Position numbers and translations under genes: made by a program
The notes under the pieces: model-generated
What the model was told of the DNA's origin: nothing
Database searches by the model: none
The model's input: the letters and a program-made list of their open reading frames with translations, nothing else
Shown: positions 22,928 to 31,146 of the stretch, in pieces
How positions within the stretch are numbered: the stretch's first letter is position 1
Layout: each line of letters starts with the position of its first letter
Origin: Verrucomicrobiaceae bacterium
GTDB taxonomy: Bacteria; Verrucomicrobiota; Verrucomicrobiia; Chthoniobacterales; JAATET01
NCBI GenBank assembly: GCA_027488755.1
Contig: JAIYAZ010000086.1
Coordinates: 1-34,232, forward strand
DNA length: 34,232 nucleotides
Reading direction: 5' to 3'

Positions 22928-23937
22928 CCGCCCGCCGCGAGGCCCGCATCGCGCAACGCCATCGGCGCATCGTGATCAAGATGCACCGCGCACACCGCAA
23001 ACAACGCCTCCCGCTCCGTCACCCGCCGCATCGCGTGGAGAAACTCCGGCCCCACGCCGGCCCCGAGGAAGTTCAGGTATTTTTTGATCTTCTGCACCTG
23101 CAGCCGCTCCTCTCCGTCCGGCGGAAACGTCGCCGCGTAAAGCGCGTGCACGTAGGCCAGCACCTCCCGCCCCGTCGGCAGCACCGGCTCCAGCCCCGCC
23201 GCCAGCTCCCGCGTCTGCGCGAAAATCCACGGATTCCGAATCGCCCCGCGCCCGATCATCACGCCCCGCGCGCCGCGGGAACGCGTCACCTCCAGCGCCC
23301 GCGCCGCGTCGTCAACGTCGCCATTCGCAATCACCGGACACCGCAGCACCTCCGCCGCGCGCGCCACAAATTCCAAATGCACCCCGGGCCGATACATCTC
23401 CAGCACCGTGCGCGCATGCACCGTTACAAGATCCACCGCATGCTTCGTGAACAGCCCGAGCAGCGCGTCAAAATCCCGCCCCGAGTCGAACCCGATTCGC
23501 GTCTTCACGGTAAACGGAATCGTCACCGCCTCGCGCAACGCACCGAGGATGCGGTCCACCCGCGCCAGATCGCGCAGCAGCCCGCCGCCCGCGCACTTGC
23601 GGTAAACCACCGGCGCCGGACAGCCGAGATTCAAATCCACCGCCACCACCGGATGCCGCTGCAGCTCCCGCGCCGCCCGCGCCAGCGCCACGGGATCATT
23701 GCCAATCAACTGCCCGCTCGCCGGCCGTCCGGTCGGATTTTCGTCGATGGACCGCAGAATGTGCCGGTCCAGCCGCGACGTCTCCGTCACCCGGAAATAC
23801 TCCGTCACGTAAAGATCCGCGCCGCCGTAGCGCGTCATCAGATTCCAGAACGCCCAGTCCGTCACGTCCTGCATCGGCGCCAAAGCGAGCACCGGGCCGG
23901 GCTGCGCCCAAAGTTCCGACCAGCCGATCCCGCTCAT
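22924..23937 (-). CDS. tRNA-dihydrouridine synthase
   Basis: 337 residues from the ATG at 23937, which overlaps the upstream stop as ATGA. The TIM-barrel FMN enzyme reduces uridines in the tRNA D-loop. Visible are APMQDVTD (FMN site), the NLGCPAP motif with catalytic C106, FTVKTRIG with the conserved Lys, VTVHART, VIANGDV, and MIGRGAIRNPW for phosphate binding. The C-terminal helical domain for tRNA binding is present (about 250-330). Which Dus subgroup it belongs to is not clear from motifs; the length and layout are between DusB and DusC. It is the last gene of the minus-strand operon. Confidence 0.95.
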   Translation of the reverse strand: MSGIGWSELWAQPGPVLALAPMQDVTDWAFWNLMTRYGGADLYVTEYFRVTETSRLDRHILRSIDENPTGRPASGQLIGNDPVALARAARELQRHPVVAVDLNLGCPAPVVYRKCAGGGLLRDLARVDRILGALREAVTIPFTVKTRIGFDSGRDFDALLGLFTKHAVDLVTVHARTVLEMYRPGVHLEFVARAAEVLRCPVIANGDVDDAARALEVTRSRGARGVMIGRGAIRNPWIFAQTRELAAGLEPVLPTGREVLAYVHALYAATFPPDGEERLQVQKIKKYLNFLGAGVGPEFLHAMRRVTEREALFAVCAVHLDHDAPMALRDAGLAAGG

Positions 23938-25151
23938 GATCCCAGGACATAGCGGGCCGCCGCCGCTCCCGCCAGCGCGCCCGTGACAAAGCACCCGTGC
24001 AGCAAATAGCCGCCCGTCGGCGCCTCCCAATCCAGCATCTCGCCCGCGAGAAAAACCCCGGGCTGACGCCGCAGCATCAGCGTCCCCGCGTCCACCTCAT
24101 CCCAGGCCACGCCGCCCGCCGAGGAAATCGCCTCCGCCAGCGGCCGCGGACCCCGCAGCCGCACGGGAAAATTCTTCACCCGCACCGCGAGCCCGGCCAC
24201 GTCGCCGCCCCCCGACGCCGCCAGCAGCGCCGCCACCGCCGGCCCGAGCCGCCAGCGCCGCGCCGCCTCCACGGCCAACTCCGCCTCCACGCGCCCCCGC
24301 GGCACCGCGCCGAACCGCCGCACCAACGTCGCCGCCTCCACCGCCGGCTTGAAATCCACCCGCATCTCCGGCTCGGCCATCGCGCGCAGCGCCGCGCCCA
24401 CCGCGTAAATCACCCCGCCCTCCAGCCCGTAATCTGTCAGCAACAACTCCCCCGCCGCCCGCTGCGCCCCGGCCGTCACCGCGAGATTCTTCAACGGCGT
24501 GCCCGCCCACGCCCGAACCGCCTCAGGCCAGTCCGCCTCCCAGCCGCAATTCGCCGCCGCGAGCGGTTCCACGCGCACCCCCACCGCCGCCAGCGGCGCG
24601 ATCCACGCCGCATCCGAGCCCGTCTCCGGCCACGAGCCCCCGCCCAGCGCGAGCACGGTCGCCGTCGGCGTCACCAACCGCTCGCCCGAGGGAGTCGCAA
24701 ACCGCAGCCCCTCCGCCGCGAAACCCGACCAGCGATGACGCACCGCAAACGTCACGCCCCGCTCGCGCAGCCGCCGCACCCACGCCCGCAGGAGCGGCGC
24801 ACCCTTCATCGAGCGCGGATACACCCGCCCCGTCGTCGCGGCAAAGGTCTCCACGCCCAAATCCGCCGCCCACGCCCGCAAATCCTCCGGCCCGAACTCC
24901 GCAATCCGCTCCGCCCAGAACCCCGCCGGCCCGCCCAGGTATTGCGCCGCAAACCGTTCCCCCGGCACCGACTTGGTCAAATTCAACCCACCGCTGCCCG
25001 CGACGAGAAACTTCCGTCCGACCGAAGGCTGCGCGTCAAACACGGTCACCCGCACGCCCGCCGCCACGGCCACCTCCGCCGCCCGCAGACCCGCCGGCCC
25101 GGCGCCAATCACCGCCAGCCAGGGCGAACGGGGGTCGGGATAAGCTTCCAT
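23934..25151 (-). CDS. FAD-dependent flavoprotein of the HI0933/PP_4765 family
   Basis: 405 residues. The N-terminal dinucleotide fold reads VIGAGPAGLRAAEVA, followed by GRKFLVAGSGGLNLTKS, a signature of the HI0933-like (BaiN-related) flavoproteins. A second nucleotide loop is TVLALGGGSWPETGSD. The C-terminus GEMLDWEAPTGGYLLHGCFVTG closes the FAD site. The shape and ending fit the PP_4765-type branch. The physiological reaction of this branch is not settled. It overlaps the dus gene by 4 bases and follows the glycosyltransferase-like gene by 42 bases. Confidence 0.93.
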   Translation of the reverse strand: MEAYPDPRSPWLAVIGAGPAGLRAAEVAVAAGVRVTVFDAQPSVGRKFLVAGSGGLNLTKSVPGERFAAQYLGGPAGFWAERIAEFGPEDLRAWAADLGVETFAATTGRVYPRSMKGAPLLRAWVRRLRERGVTFAVRHRWSGFAAEGLRFATPSGERLVTPTATVLALGGGSWPETGSDAAWIAPLAAVGVRVEPLAAANCGWEADWPEAVRAWAGTPLKNLAVTAGAQRAAGELLLTDYGLEGGVIYAVGAALRAMAEPEMRVDFKPAVEAATLVRRFGAVPRGRVEAELAVEAARRWRLGPAVAALLAASGGGDVAGLAVRVKNFPVRLRGPRPLAEAISSAGGVAWDEVDAGTLMLRRQPGVFLAGEMLDWEAPTGGYLLHGCFVTGALAGAAAARYVLGS

Positions 25152-25193
25152 GAAAACAAAAAACCGCGCCCGCCATTCCTTCGCGCCCCGCGC

Positions 25194-26834
25194 TCAAAGA
25201 TCAATCAGATACGCCCGGCCCGCCCCGGGGAACTCCGCCACGCCCTCCGCGCCCGCCGGCAAGCTCACCGCCGCGCAGCCCTGACTCGCCACCACCAGCC
25301 AGCGCCCCCGCGCCCCCGGCGGAAGCCACGCCGCCAGCTCCGCCCGCGAAAACCCCGCGCGCCCCTGCCAGTTTGGCACCAGCGCCCACGTCCGCCGCGC
25401 GTCCTGCAAATACGGCAACGCCCAGTCGTCCCGCCCGAGAATCACCGCGCAACCCGCCGGCCGCGTCTCCGCCGCCACCCGCTGCACCCCGCGCCATTCC
25501 TCAAGCAACGGCAGCCGCTCCCGCAGCGAAGCCGCCTCCCGATCCCGCACCGCCGCCACCAGCGACGCCGGCCCGCGGTTCCACGACGCCACCGGCACCG
25601 CCAGCGCCAGCGCTAGCAAAACCGCCGAAACCCCCAGCCGCCAGCCCGGCCGCGCCTCCAGTCCGCGCGCCGCAACCAATCCCCCCGCCACCAGCAGCGG
25701 CACCGCCGCCGGCAGCAGCAACCGCATCCCGAACCGCTGCCAGCCCGCCCCCAGACTAAGCGCAGCAAGCGCAACCAGACCCAGCACCGTCAACCCAACC
25801 ACCGCGTCCCCCGGCCGCCTCCGCACGAGCCCCAGCAGCGCCAACGGCAGCGCCAACGGCAGCGCCAGCCACGCCACCACCCCATAACTGCTCGCCACCT
25901 CATGCGCGCCGAGCAGAAACCGCGTGTCACTCGCCGTAATCGGCGCAAATCCCGCGCCCCCCAGCCCGACCCGGGCCAGCGCCTCCGCGCACGTCGCGCT
26001 CAGCGCGTTCCGGTAACCCCGCACGCCCGCCTCGCTCTCCAGACCCGTGGAAAGCGTGTTGAACCCATGCCGCACAAGGTTCGCCGCGCCGCCCCGCAGA
26101 CCGTCGGGATTCGCATGCGCCCGCACGAAATCCGGCGGCCCGAGCGGATGCCCGAACAGGCGCTGATTGTTCGTATAAATCTCCCCGCTGCCCCACAGCG
26201 CCATCCCGAGCACCGCCACGCCCGCAAACTGCCACCGCGCCCGCCCGCCCTGCCGCCACGCGACCACGCCGCCCGCCGCCAGCAGCACCGCCGCCAGCAC
26301 GAGCCCCGTGCTTTTCGCGCCGGCCGTCATCCCCACCGCCACGCCAAACGCCAGCAACCACCGCCCCGCCCCCGGCTCCCGCGCCCAGCGCCGCAGCGCG
26401 TAAAACGCCGCCAGCGCAAAAAACGCCACGGCCAGATCGTTCTTGCTCGTCGAGGCCTGAAAAACCACGAGCGGACTCGCCAGCAGCCCCAGCAGGATCA
26501 CCGGAGTCGACGCCGGCGTGCCCTGCTCGCGCGCCAGCAGCGTGGCGATCAGCCCGATTCCCACGAGGCACAAATAGCTCGGCAGACTCGTCGCCAGCCC
26601 GAGCTTGAGGAACGGCCCATGCACAGCGTCGAAGCTCCACGGAAACACGATCTGATGCAGGTTCGTCCACGCCGCGTCCCCAAACAACCCGCCCCGCTCC
26701 GCCACCAGCAGCCGCGCGAGGTTGTAAATCTGGCAGTCCGCCGTCGTCACCGGCGCCACCAACACGTAAAGCAGCCAGTAACCCGCCGCCGCGACCACCG
26801 CCGCCCAGCCAAACCACGAGGCCGCGCGGTTCAT
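25194..26834 (-). CDS. Multi-spanning membrane protein, glycosyltransferase-39/GT-C-like
   Basis: 546 residues with about 12 predicted helices. The first luminal loop carries VTTADCQIYNLARLLVAERG with an acidic residue and a later STSKNDLAVAFFALAAFYAL helix, as in GT-C enzymes that use lipid-linked sugars. The C-terminal soluble part (about 430-546) is Arg/Ala-rich with GCAVILGRDDWALPYLQDARR. Sequence motifs are too loose to name a donor or acceptor. The protein would act in the inner membrane on cell-envelope glycans. Its start overlaps the stop of a tiny upstream ORF (ATGA). Confidence 0.8.
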   Translation of the reverse strand: MNRAASWFGWAAVVAAAGYWLLYVLVAPVTTADCQIYNLARLLVAERGGLFGDAAWTNLHQIVFPWSFDAVHGPFLKLGLATSLPSYLCLVGIGLIATLLAREQGTPASTPVILLGLLASPLVVFQASTSKNDLAVAFFALAAFYALRRWAREPGAGRWLLAFGVAVGMTAGAKSTGLVLAAVLLAAGGVVAWRQGGRARWQFAGVAVLGMALWGSGEIYTNNQRLFGHPLGPPDFVRAHANPDGLRGGAANLVRHGFNTLSTGLESEAGVRGYRNALSATCAEALARVGLGGAGFAPITASDTRFLLGAHEVASSYGVVAWLALPLALPLALLGLVRRRPGDAVVGLTVLGLVALAALSLGAGWQRFGMRLLLPAAVPLLVAGGLVAARGLEARPGWRLGVSAVLLALALAVPVASWNRGPASLVAAVRDREAASLRERLPLLEEWRGVQRVAAETRPAGCAVILGRDDWALPYLQDARRTWALVPNWQGRAGFSRAELAAWLPPGARGRWLVVASQGCAAVSLPAGAEGVAEFPGAGRAYLIDL

Positions 26835-26938
26835 GGCAGCACGAGCCAGATCCGCACCGCCAGGGATAGCCCGGCCAGACCGAACACAATCGCGAGCAGC
26901 GCCCCTTCAAGCCCGCGCCGGGAGATCGGATTTCTCAC
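26831..26938 (-). CDS. Candidate 35-residue single-helix membrane peptide
   Basis: Starting at GTG 26938 with a GAGG 8 bases upstream, the frame codes a basic start (RNPISRRGLEG), one helix (ALLAIVFGLAGLSLAVRIWLVL) and a TGA. The stop overlaps the ATG of the GT-C-like gene as ATGA. The overlap and the helix pattern argue for translational coupling and a real peptide. No family is recognisable, and a random open stretch remains possible because it is so short. Confidence 0.5.
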   Translation of the reverse strand: MRNPISRRGLEGALLAIVFGLAGLSLAVRIWLVLP

Positions 26939-26999
26939 TCCGCGAGCCTCGCGCTCCCGCGCCCGCTTGACAACGGCATTCCCTCCGCACCGCAGGGAT

Positions 27000-27036
27000 T
27001 GATTTGAATCTGCGCAAATCTGCGTAATCTCCGATC
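27000..27036. repeat. Short-word repeat with AATCTGCG units before the ABC-F gene
   Basis: The stretch contains AATCTGCGC, AAATCTGCGT and AATCTCCG, three near-identical words in a row. It lies in the 107-base gap between the divergent membrane-peptide ORF and the ABC-F gene. It may reflect the same word-repeat process seen before cydA, with a different word. No clear promoter is visible in the gap. Confidence 0.5.
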
Positions 27037-27045
27037 ACCTTTTCC

Positions 27046-28656
27046 ATGCTCACGATCCGCAAACTCAAAAAGACCCTCGGCGGTCGCACGCTGTTTGAAA
27101 ACGCCGACCTCCAGGTGAACTACGGCGAACGCGTCGCCCTCGTCGGCCCGAACGGCGCCGGCAAGTCCACCCTCTTCGGCCTCATCCTCAAGCGCGACGA
27201 ACCCGACGCCGGCTCCATCGACCGCGACGAATGGACCATGGTCGGCCACCTCGCGCAGGAGGGCGAAGCCACCGGCGAGGAGACCGTGCTCGACGTCGCC
27301 ACCGGCCGCGCCGGGGATTTGGAGTCCCTCGAAAAACGCCTCGCGGAACTCGAAGCCGCCGGCGACGTCGCCAGCGCGGAATACCAGGAAGCCACCAACA
27401 AACACACCGCCCTCTCCGATCCCAAGGTCGAGGCCCGCGCGAAAAAAATCCTCACCGGCCTCGGTTACAAGGAGGAGGACTACCTCCGCAAGGCGAAGGA
27501 ACTCTCCGGCGGTTGGGTCATGCGCGCCCACCTCGCCCGCCTCCTCGTCATGGAGCCCGACCTCCTCCTGCTCGACGAACCGACGAACCACCTCGACCTC
27601 GTCTCGCTCCTCTGGCTCCAGACCTACCTCAAGACCTACTCCGGCGCCGTGCTCCTCATCTCGCACGACCGCGAGTTCATGGATGAAATCATCGAGACGG
27701 TCTACGAAATCGCCGACCAGAAACTCATCCAATACACCGGCAACTACACCGCCTTCCTCGAGCAGCGCGAGCAGCGCTACGAGCAGCAGAACGCCGCCTA
27801 CAAAAACCAGCAGAAGCAGATCGCCCACCTCCAGGAATTCGTCGACCGCTTCCGCAACGTCACCTCCAAGGCCGCCCAGGCCCAGAGCAAGCTCAAGGAA
27901 ATCGAGCGCATGGAGCTCGTGGAAAAACCCACTCCGCCCCGCAAACCCTTCCGCTTCCAGATTCCCCAGCCGCCCCGCGGCGGCCAGCGCGTGATCTCCC
28001 TCGAAGGCATCCACATGGCCTACGGCGACCGCGTCGTCTACCGCGGCCTCGACCTCACCGTCGAACGCGGCGAACGCACCGTCCTCGTCGGCCCGAACGG
28101 CGCCGGCAAATCCACCCTCCTCAAAATCCTCGCCGGCGTCCTCGAATTCCAGCAGGGCAAACGCAACGAAGGCCACCAGCTCAAGCTCGGCTACTTCAGC
28201 CAGCACCGCGCAGCCACCCTCGACGCGAACAAAACCGTCCTCGAGGAAGTCATGGCCAGCAACGGCGAACTCACCGAAAACGACGCCCGCGCGATCCTCG
28301 GCTCCTTCCTCTTCCGCAAGGACGAGATCTACAAAAAAACCGGCGTCCTCAGCGGCGGCGAAAAAACCCGCCTCAACCTCATCAAGTTCCTCGTCGACCC
28401 GCCGAACCTCCTCCTCATGGACGAGCCGACGACCCACCTCGACATCCTCACCGTCGAGTCCCTCATCCTCGCGCTCGAGAAATACGAGGGCACCCTCGTC
28501 TTCATCTCCCACGACGTCCACTTCATCAGAAAGCTCGCCACGAAGGTCCTCCACGTGAACGCCGGCACCGTCACCGGCTACCCCGGCGGTTACGACTACT
28601 TCCTCGAAAAAACCGGCGGCTTCGCCAACGAACGCGCCGCCCTCACCGCGGACTGA
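27046..28656 (+). CDS. ABC-F family ATPase (ribosome-associated translation factor type)
   Basis: 536 residues with two ABC domains in one chain and no membrane part. Domain 1 has Walker A GPNGAGKST at 34-42, signature LSGGWVMRAHLA and Walker B LLLLDEPTNHLD. A charged linker of the tRNA-interaction type (about 230-300, YEQQNAAYKNQQKQIAHL) follows. Domain 2 has Walker A from residue 349, signature LSGGEKTRLNLIK and LLLMDEPTTHLD, in which the usual Asn of TNHLD is Thr. ABC-F proteins bind the ribosomal E-site and regulate translation or give antibiotic resistance. The protein has no C-terminal extension like Uup. A housekeeping role is more likely than resistance. It stands alone on the plus strand. 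Confidence 0.95.
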   Translation: MLTIRKLKKTLGGRTLFENADLQVNYGERVALVGPNGAGKSTLFGLILKRDEPDAGSIDRDEWTMVGHLAQEGEATGEETVLDVATGRAGDLESLEKRLAELEAAGDVASAEYQEATNKHTALSDPKVEARAKKILTGLGYKEEDYLRKAKELSGGWVMRAHLARLLVMEPDLLLLDEPTNHLDLVSLLWLQTYLKTYSGAVLLISHDREFMDEIIETVYEIADQKLIQYTGNYTAFLEQREQRYEQQNAAYKNQQKQIAHLQEFVDRFRNVTSKAAQAQSKLKEIERMELVEKPTPPRKPFRFQIPQPPRGGQRVISLEGIHMAYGDRVVYRGLDLTVERGERTVLVGPNGAGKSTLLKILAGVLEFQQGKRNEGHQLKLGYFSQHRAATLDANKTVLEEVMASNGELTENDARAILGSFLFRKDEIYKKTGVLSGGEKTRLNLIKFLVDPPNLLLMDEPTTHLDILTVESLILALEKYEGTLVFISHDVHFIRKLATKVLHVNAGTVTGYPGGYDYFLEKTGGFANERAALTAD

Positions 28657-28672
28657 GGGCGAAGGAAAACCT

Positions 28673-28750
28673 GGAAAGCGGAAAGGCTGAAAGCGGAAAC
28701 AAGCCCGCCCCCATTTTCCGCATTTCCGCTTTCCCAATTTCAGCTTTTCC
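28673..28750. repeat. Imperfect inverted repeat of purine-rich words
   Basis: The left arm (28673-28700) is GGAAAGCGGAAA, GGCTGAAAGCGGAAA. The right arm (28713-28750) holds the complements TTTCCGCTTTCC and TTTCAGCTTTTCC. At least 12 consecutive bases are exact complements. It fills the gap between the ABC-F gene and the YheT-like gene. It could terminate the ABC-F transcript in part, but there is no clean U-tract. Confidence 0.5.
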
Positions 28751-28753
28751 AAA

Positions 28754-29704
28754 GTGCCCCTCGTCGCCTCCGCCTTCCGCCCGCCCTGGGCCCTGCGCAA
28801 CGGGCACGTGCAGACCATCCTCGCCGCCCTGCGCCACCGGCCGGAGGCCCCGCCGGGCACGCGCCAGCGCCTTGAACTCCCCGACGGTGACTTCCTCGAT
28901 CTCGACTGGCACCGCGCCGGCCACCCCCGCGCGGTCATCCTCTCCCACGGACTCGAAGGCAGCTCTCGCGATCCCTCAACGCGCGGTCTCGCCGCCGCGC
29001 TGAACGCCGCCGGCTGGGACGCCCTCGCCTGGAACTTCCGTGGCTGTAGCGGCGAACTCAACCGCCTCCCCCGCTTCTACCACAGCGGGGAGACCGGCGA
29101 CCTCGCCGCCGTCATCGCCCACGCCGCCCCCCGCTACGACCACCTCGCCCTCGTCGGCTTCAGCCTCGGTGGAAACATGCTCCTCAAGTATCTCGCCGAA
29201 GCGCCGCCCCACCCCGCCGTGCGCGCGGCCATCGCCGTCTCCGCGCCGATTGACCTCGCCGCCAGCGCCCGCGAACTCGACCGCCACCCCGCCAACCGCC
29301 TCTACCTCGCCCGCTTCATGCGCCGCCTCACCGCCAAGGTCGCCGCCAAGGCCATCCGCTTCCCGGGCGCGTTCGACCTCGCCGGCCTGCGGCGCGTGCG
29401 GACCTTCGCCGAATTCGACGACCGCTTCACCGCGCGCATCCACGGCTTCCGCGACGCCGCGGATTACTGGCGGCAATCCAGCGCCCTCCCCCTGCTCCCG
29501 CGCCTCACCGTCCCCACGCTGCTCCTCCAGGCGCGGAACGACCCCTTTCTTCCGCCCGCCTGCTTCCCCTTCGCCGTCGCGGAGTCCCACCCCGCGCTCT
29601 CCCTCGAAACGCCGGCCTCGGGCGGCCACCTCGGCTTCCTCGACGCCCGCGGTTCCTGGCTCGAACGCCGCGGGCCGGAATTCCTCAACGCCCTGCGCCC
29701 CTAG
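28754..29704 (+). CDS. Alpha/beta hydrolase of the YheT family
   Basis: 316 residues from GTG 28754. The family start PPWALRNGHVQTILAAL and the oxyanion segment ILSHGLEGSSRDPSTRGLAAAL are clear. The nucleophile is S137 in GFSLGGN, the acid is the Asp in ARNDPFLPP, and the His is in SGGHLGF. YheT-like esterases are cytosolic; their natural substrates are poorly known. The gene is 97 bases after the ABC-F gene, and its stop shares a CTAG with the convergent dnaJ-like gene. A GTG start is chosen because no ATG keeps the conserved opening. Confidence 0.94.
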   Translation: MPLVASAFRPPWALRNGHVQTILAALRHRPEAPPGTRQRLELPDGDFLDLDWHRAGHPRAVILSHGLEGSSRDPSTRGLAAALNAAGWDALAWNFRGCSGELNRLPRFYHSGETGDLAAVIAHAAPRYDHLALVGFSLGGNMLLKYLAEAPPHPAVRAAIAVSAPIDLAASARELDRHPANRLYLARFMRRLTAKVAAKAIRFPGAFDLAGLRRVRTFAEFDDRFTARIHGFRDAADYWRQSSALPLLPRLTVPTLLLQARNDPFLPPACFPFAVAESHPALSLETPASGGHLGFLDARGSWLERRGPEFLNALRP

Positions 29705-30462
29705 CGCAACCGCCGCAGCCCGACCACGCGCGCAGGCGCGCCCCGGCGAATGTCCACCTCCGGCTGGTAGGTGATCCGCACCAGCAAATCCCCGCGCCCG
29801 CCCCGCGCCCGCGGCAACCCCTCGCCGGGCACACGCACCACCGCGTTCCGCGCAACCCCGGCCGGAATGTCCACGCGCACCCGGCCACCCGCCGGCCCGG
29901 ACAACCATTCGCCGCCGCCGCTCGCCGCCCGCGCCGCCGTGATGCGCAGATCGGTGCGCAGATCCGCGCCCCGCGCCGTGAACCGCCCCGGCGCGAGCCG
30001 CAGCCGCACCACGACCCAGCCGCCCGCCATCGCCCCCTCGCGCGGGACCCGCAGCCGCGCGCCCGGCGCGGTGCCCGCCGGCACCTCCAGCGCGTAGATT
30101 TCCTCGCCGTCGGGATTCGCGGGGTCCTTCACCCGCACCTCGAGACTCGTGCCGCGCAGAAACTCCTCGACCCGCAGCCGCGCCTCGCGGGCCACGTTTC
30201 GCTCAATGCGCCGCGCGGCCACCGGCGGCGGCGCGGTCACAACCGCGGGATGCGCCTCGTCATACCGCGCCCGCCGCACCGGATCGCTGAGCTCCTCGTA
30301 GGCGGCGTTCAAAGCCTGCGCGCGCGCCGTGGCCTCGGGCGAATCGCCGTTCACGTCCGGATGCCAGCGCTTGGCCAGCCGGCGGTAGGCGGAGCGAATC
30401 TGCGCCGCCGTGCAATCACGCCCCAGCCCCAGAGTTTCGTAGGGATCAACCTCGCCGTTCAT
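29701..30462 (-). CDS. DnaJ-family (CbpA-like) chaperone with a J domain and a C-terminal substrate-binding domain
   Basis: 253 residues from ATG 30462. The J domain occupies about 6-65 with HPD at 34-36, so it should stimulate a DnaK ATPase. A short linker follows, then two beta-rich repeats (about 120-245) with ALEVPAGTAPGARLRVPREG and RVDIPAGVARNAVVRVPGEG, the DnaJ-C fold. There is no Cys-rich zinc finger and only a short Gly/Phe region, as in CbpA. The open frame extends upstream by 39 residues, but that extension has no J-domain similarity. It converges with the YheT-like gene through a shared CTAG. Confidence 0.93.
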   Translation of the reverse strand: MNGEVDPYETLGLGRDCTAAQIRSAYRRLAKRWHPDVNGDSPEATARAQALNAAYEELSDPVRRARYDEAHPAVVTAPPPVAARRIERNVAREARLRVEEFLRGTSLEVRVKDPANPDGEEIYALEVPAGTAPGARLRVPREGAMAGGWVVVRLRLAPGRFTARGADLRTDLRITAARAASGGGEWLSGPAGGRVRVDIPAGVARNAVVRVPGEGLPRARGGRGDLLVRITYQPEVDIRRGAPARVVGLRRLR

Positions 30463-30588
30463 CCGGTCGGAAATCGGTTTGTCGGGTTCGCGCCATGCAC
30501 GCGGCGATGCTTCCGCACCCCTCCCGCCGGCACAAGCCCGATTCCCCGCGCCTTGCCCCCGCGCAATGCCGGGGCCCATAATCCCACC

Positions 30589-30777
30589 GTGCCCCCTTCC
30601 TCCCCCCGCCGCGAAGACCAGGCCTGGAAACGCCAGGCCGCCCTCTTTGCCGCCGGGGCCTCCGCCTTGATCGGGATCGGCACCGTCATCAGCGTGCTCA
30701 TGCTGGCCCGCCCGCCCGCGCCAAAAGCACCGCTCCCGCCAGCTTCCCCCTCTCCCGCCGCGGCGTCAAATCGCTAG
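30589..30777 (+). CDS. Small single-helix membrane protein, Pro-rich tail
   Basis: 62 residues from GTG 30589. A charged start (PPSSPRREDQAWKRQ) precedes one helix (AALFAAGASALIGIGTVISVLML) and a Pro/Ala-rich tail. No family is recognised. It sits alone, divergent from the dnaJ-like gene (126-base gap) and 63 bases before the next gene. The hydrophobic pattern is convincing, but the start codon is uncertain because the frame is open further upstream. Confidence 0.55.
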   Translation: MPPSSPRREDQAWKRQAALFAAGASALIGIGTVISVLMLARPPAPKAPLPPASPSPAAASNR

Positions 30778-30783
30778 CCGCCC

Positions 30784-30824
30784 GCGCGAAAATCCCGGCA
30801 TCACCCTTGCCGAGCGCGGGCCGG
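30784..30824 (+). other. Two-part stem between the small membrane protein and the next gene
   Basis: CCCGCGC (from 30784) pairs with GCGCGGG near 30818-30824, enclosing an inner stem CGGCA/TGCCG. There is no U-tract. It lies in the 63-base gap and could act as a weak terminator or as a leader structure for the gene pair that follows. Confidence 0.4.
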
Positions 30825-30840
30825 CATCCGATGCTCGGGC

Positions 30841-31146
30841 ATGAGTCAATTGATCCTGGTCCAGGGCGGCGAATTCATCGCCTGCGAGGACATCATCTAC
30901 ACCCCCGCCCCCACGGAGGTCGCCAGCTCGCTGCTCGCCACCGCCCTTCTCCCTATCAATACGATGCGCCCCGTCGCCGTGCGCCTGGACAACGAGCTCA
31001 TCCCCCTGCCCGCCCTCCGCAGCCAGGACCGCAAGGTCATCAGCCGCCGCGTGCGCGTCGACGGCCCCCTCGCCACCCGCATCGCCCGTGCCCTCAACCT
31101 CGTCACCCCGACCGCTCCGGTCGTTCCCGCCCTGCCGCCGGCATGA
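30841..31146 (+). CDS. Conserved hypothetical protein, 101 residues
   Basis: A soluble protein with alternating strands: MSQLILVQGGEFIACEDIIYTP, then a hydrophobic helix (VASSLLATALLPI) and a basic middle (RSQDRKVISRRVRVDGPLATRIARAL). No motif is recognisable. Its stop overlaps the start of the Gre-like gene by ATGA, so the two are probably translated together. Codon use matches the rest of the window. A partner role for the Gre-like protein is possible but only from context. Confidence 0.72.
   Translation: MSQLILVQGGEFIACEDIIYTPAPTEVASSLLATALLPINTMRPVAVRLDNELIPLPALRSQDRKVISRRVRVDGPLATRIARALNLVTPTAPVVPALPPA

Noticed and set aside
23944-24030. Longer N-terminus for the tRNA-dihydrouridine synthase from 24030
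   Set aside because: The extra 31 residues are a Gly/Arg-rich shadow within the overlapping flavoprotein gene. The ATG at 23937 gives an ATGA overlap and the normal family start.
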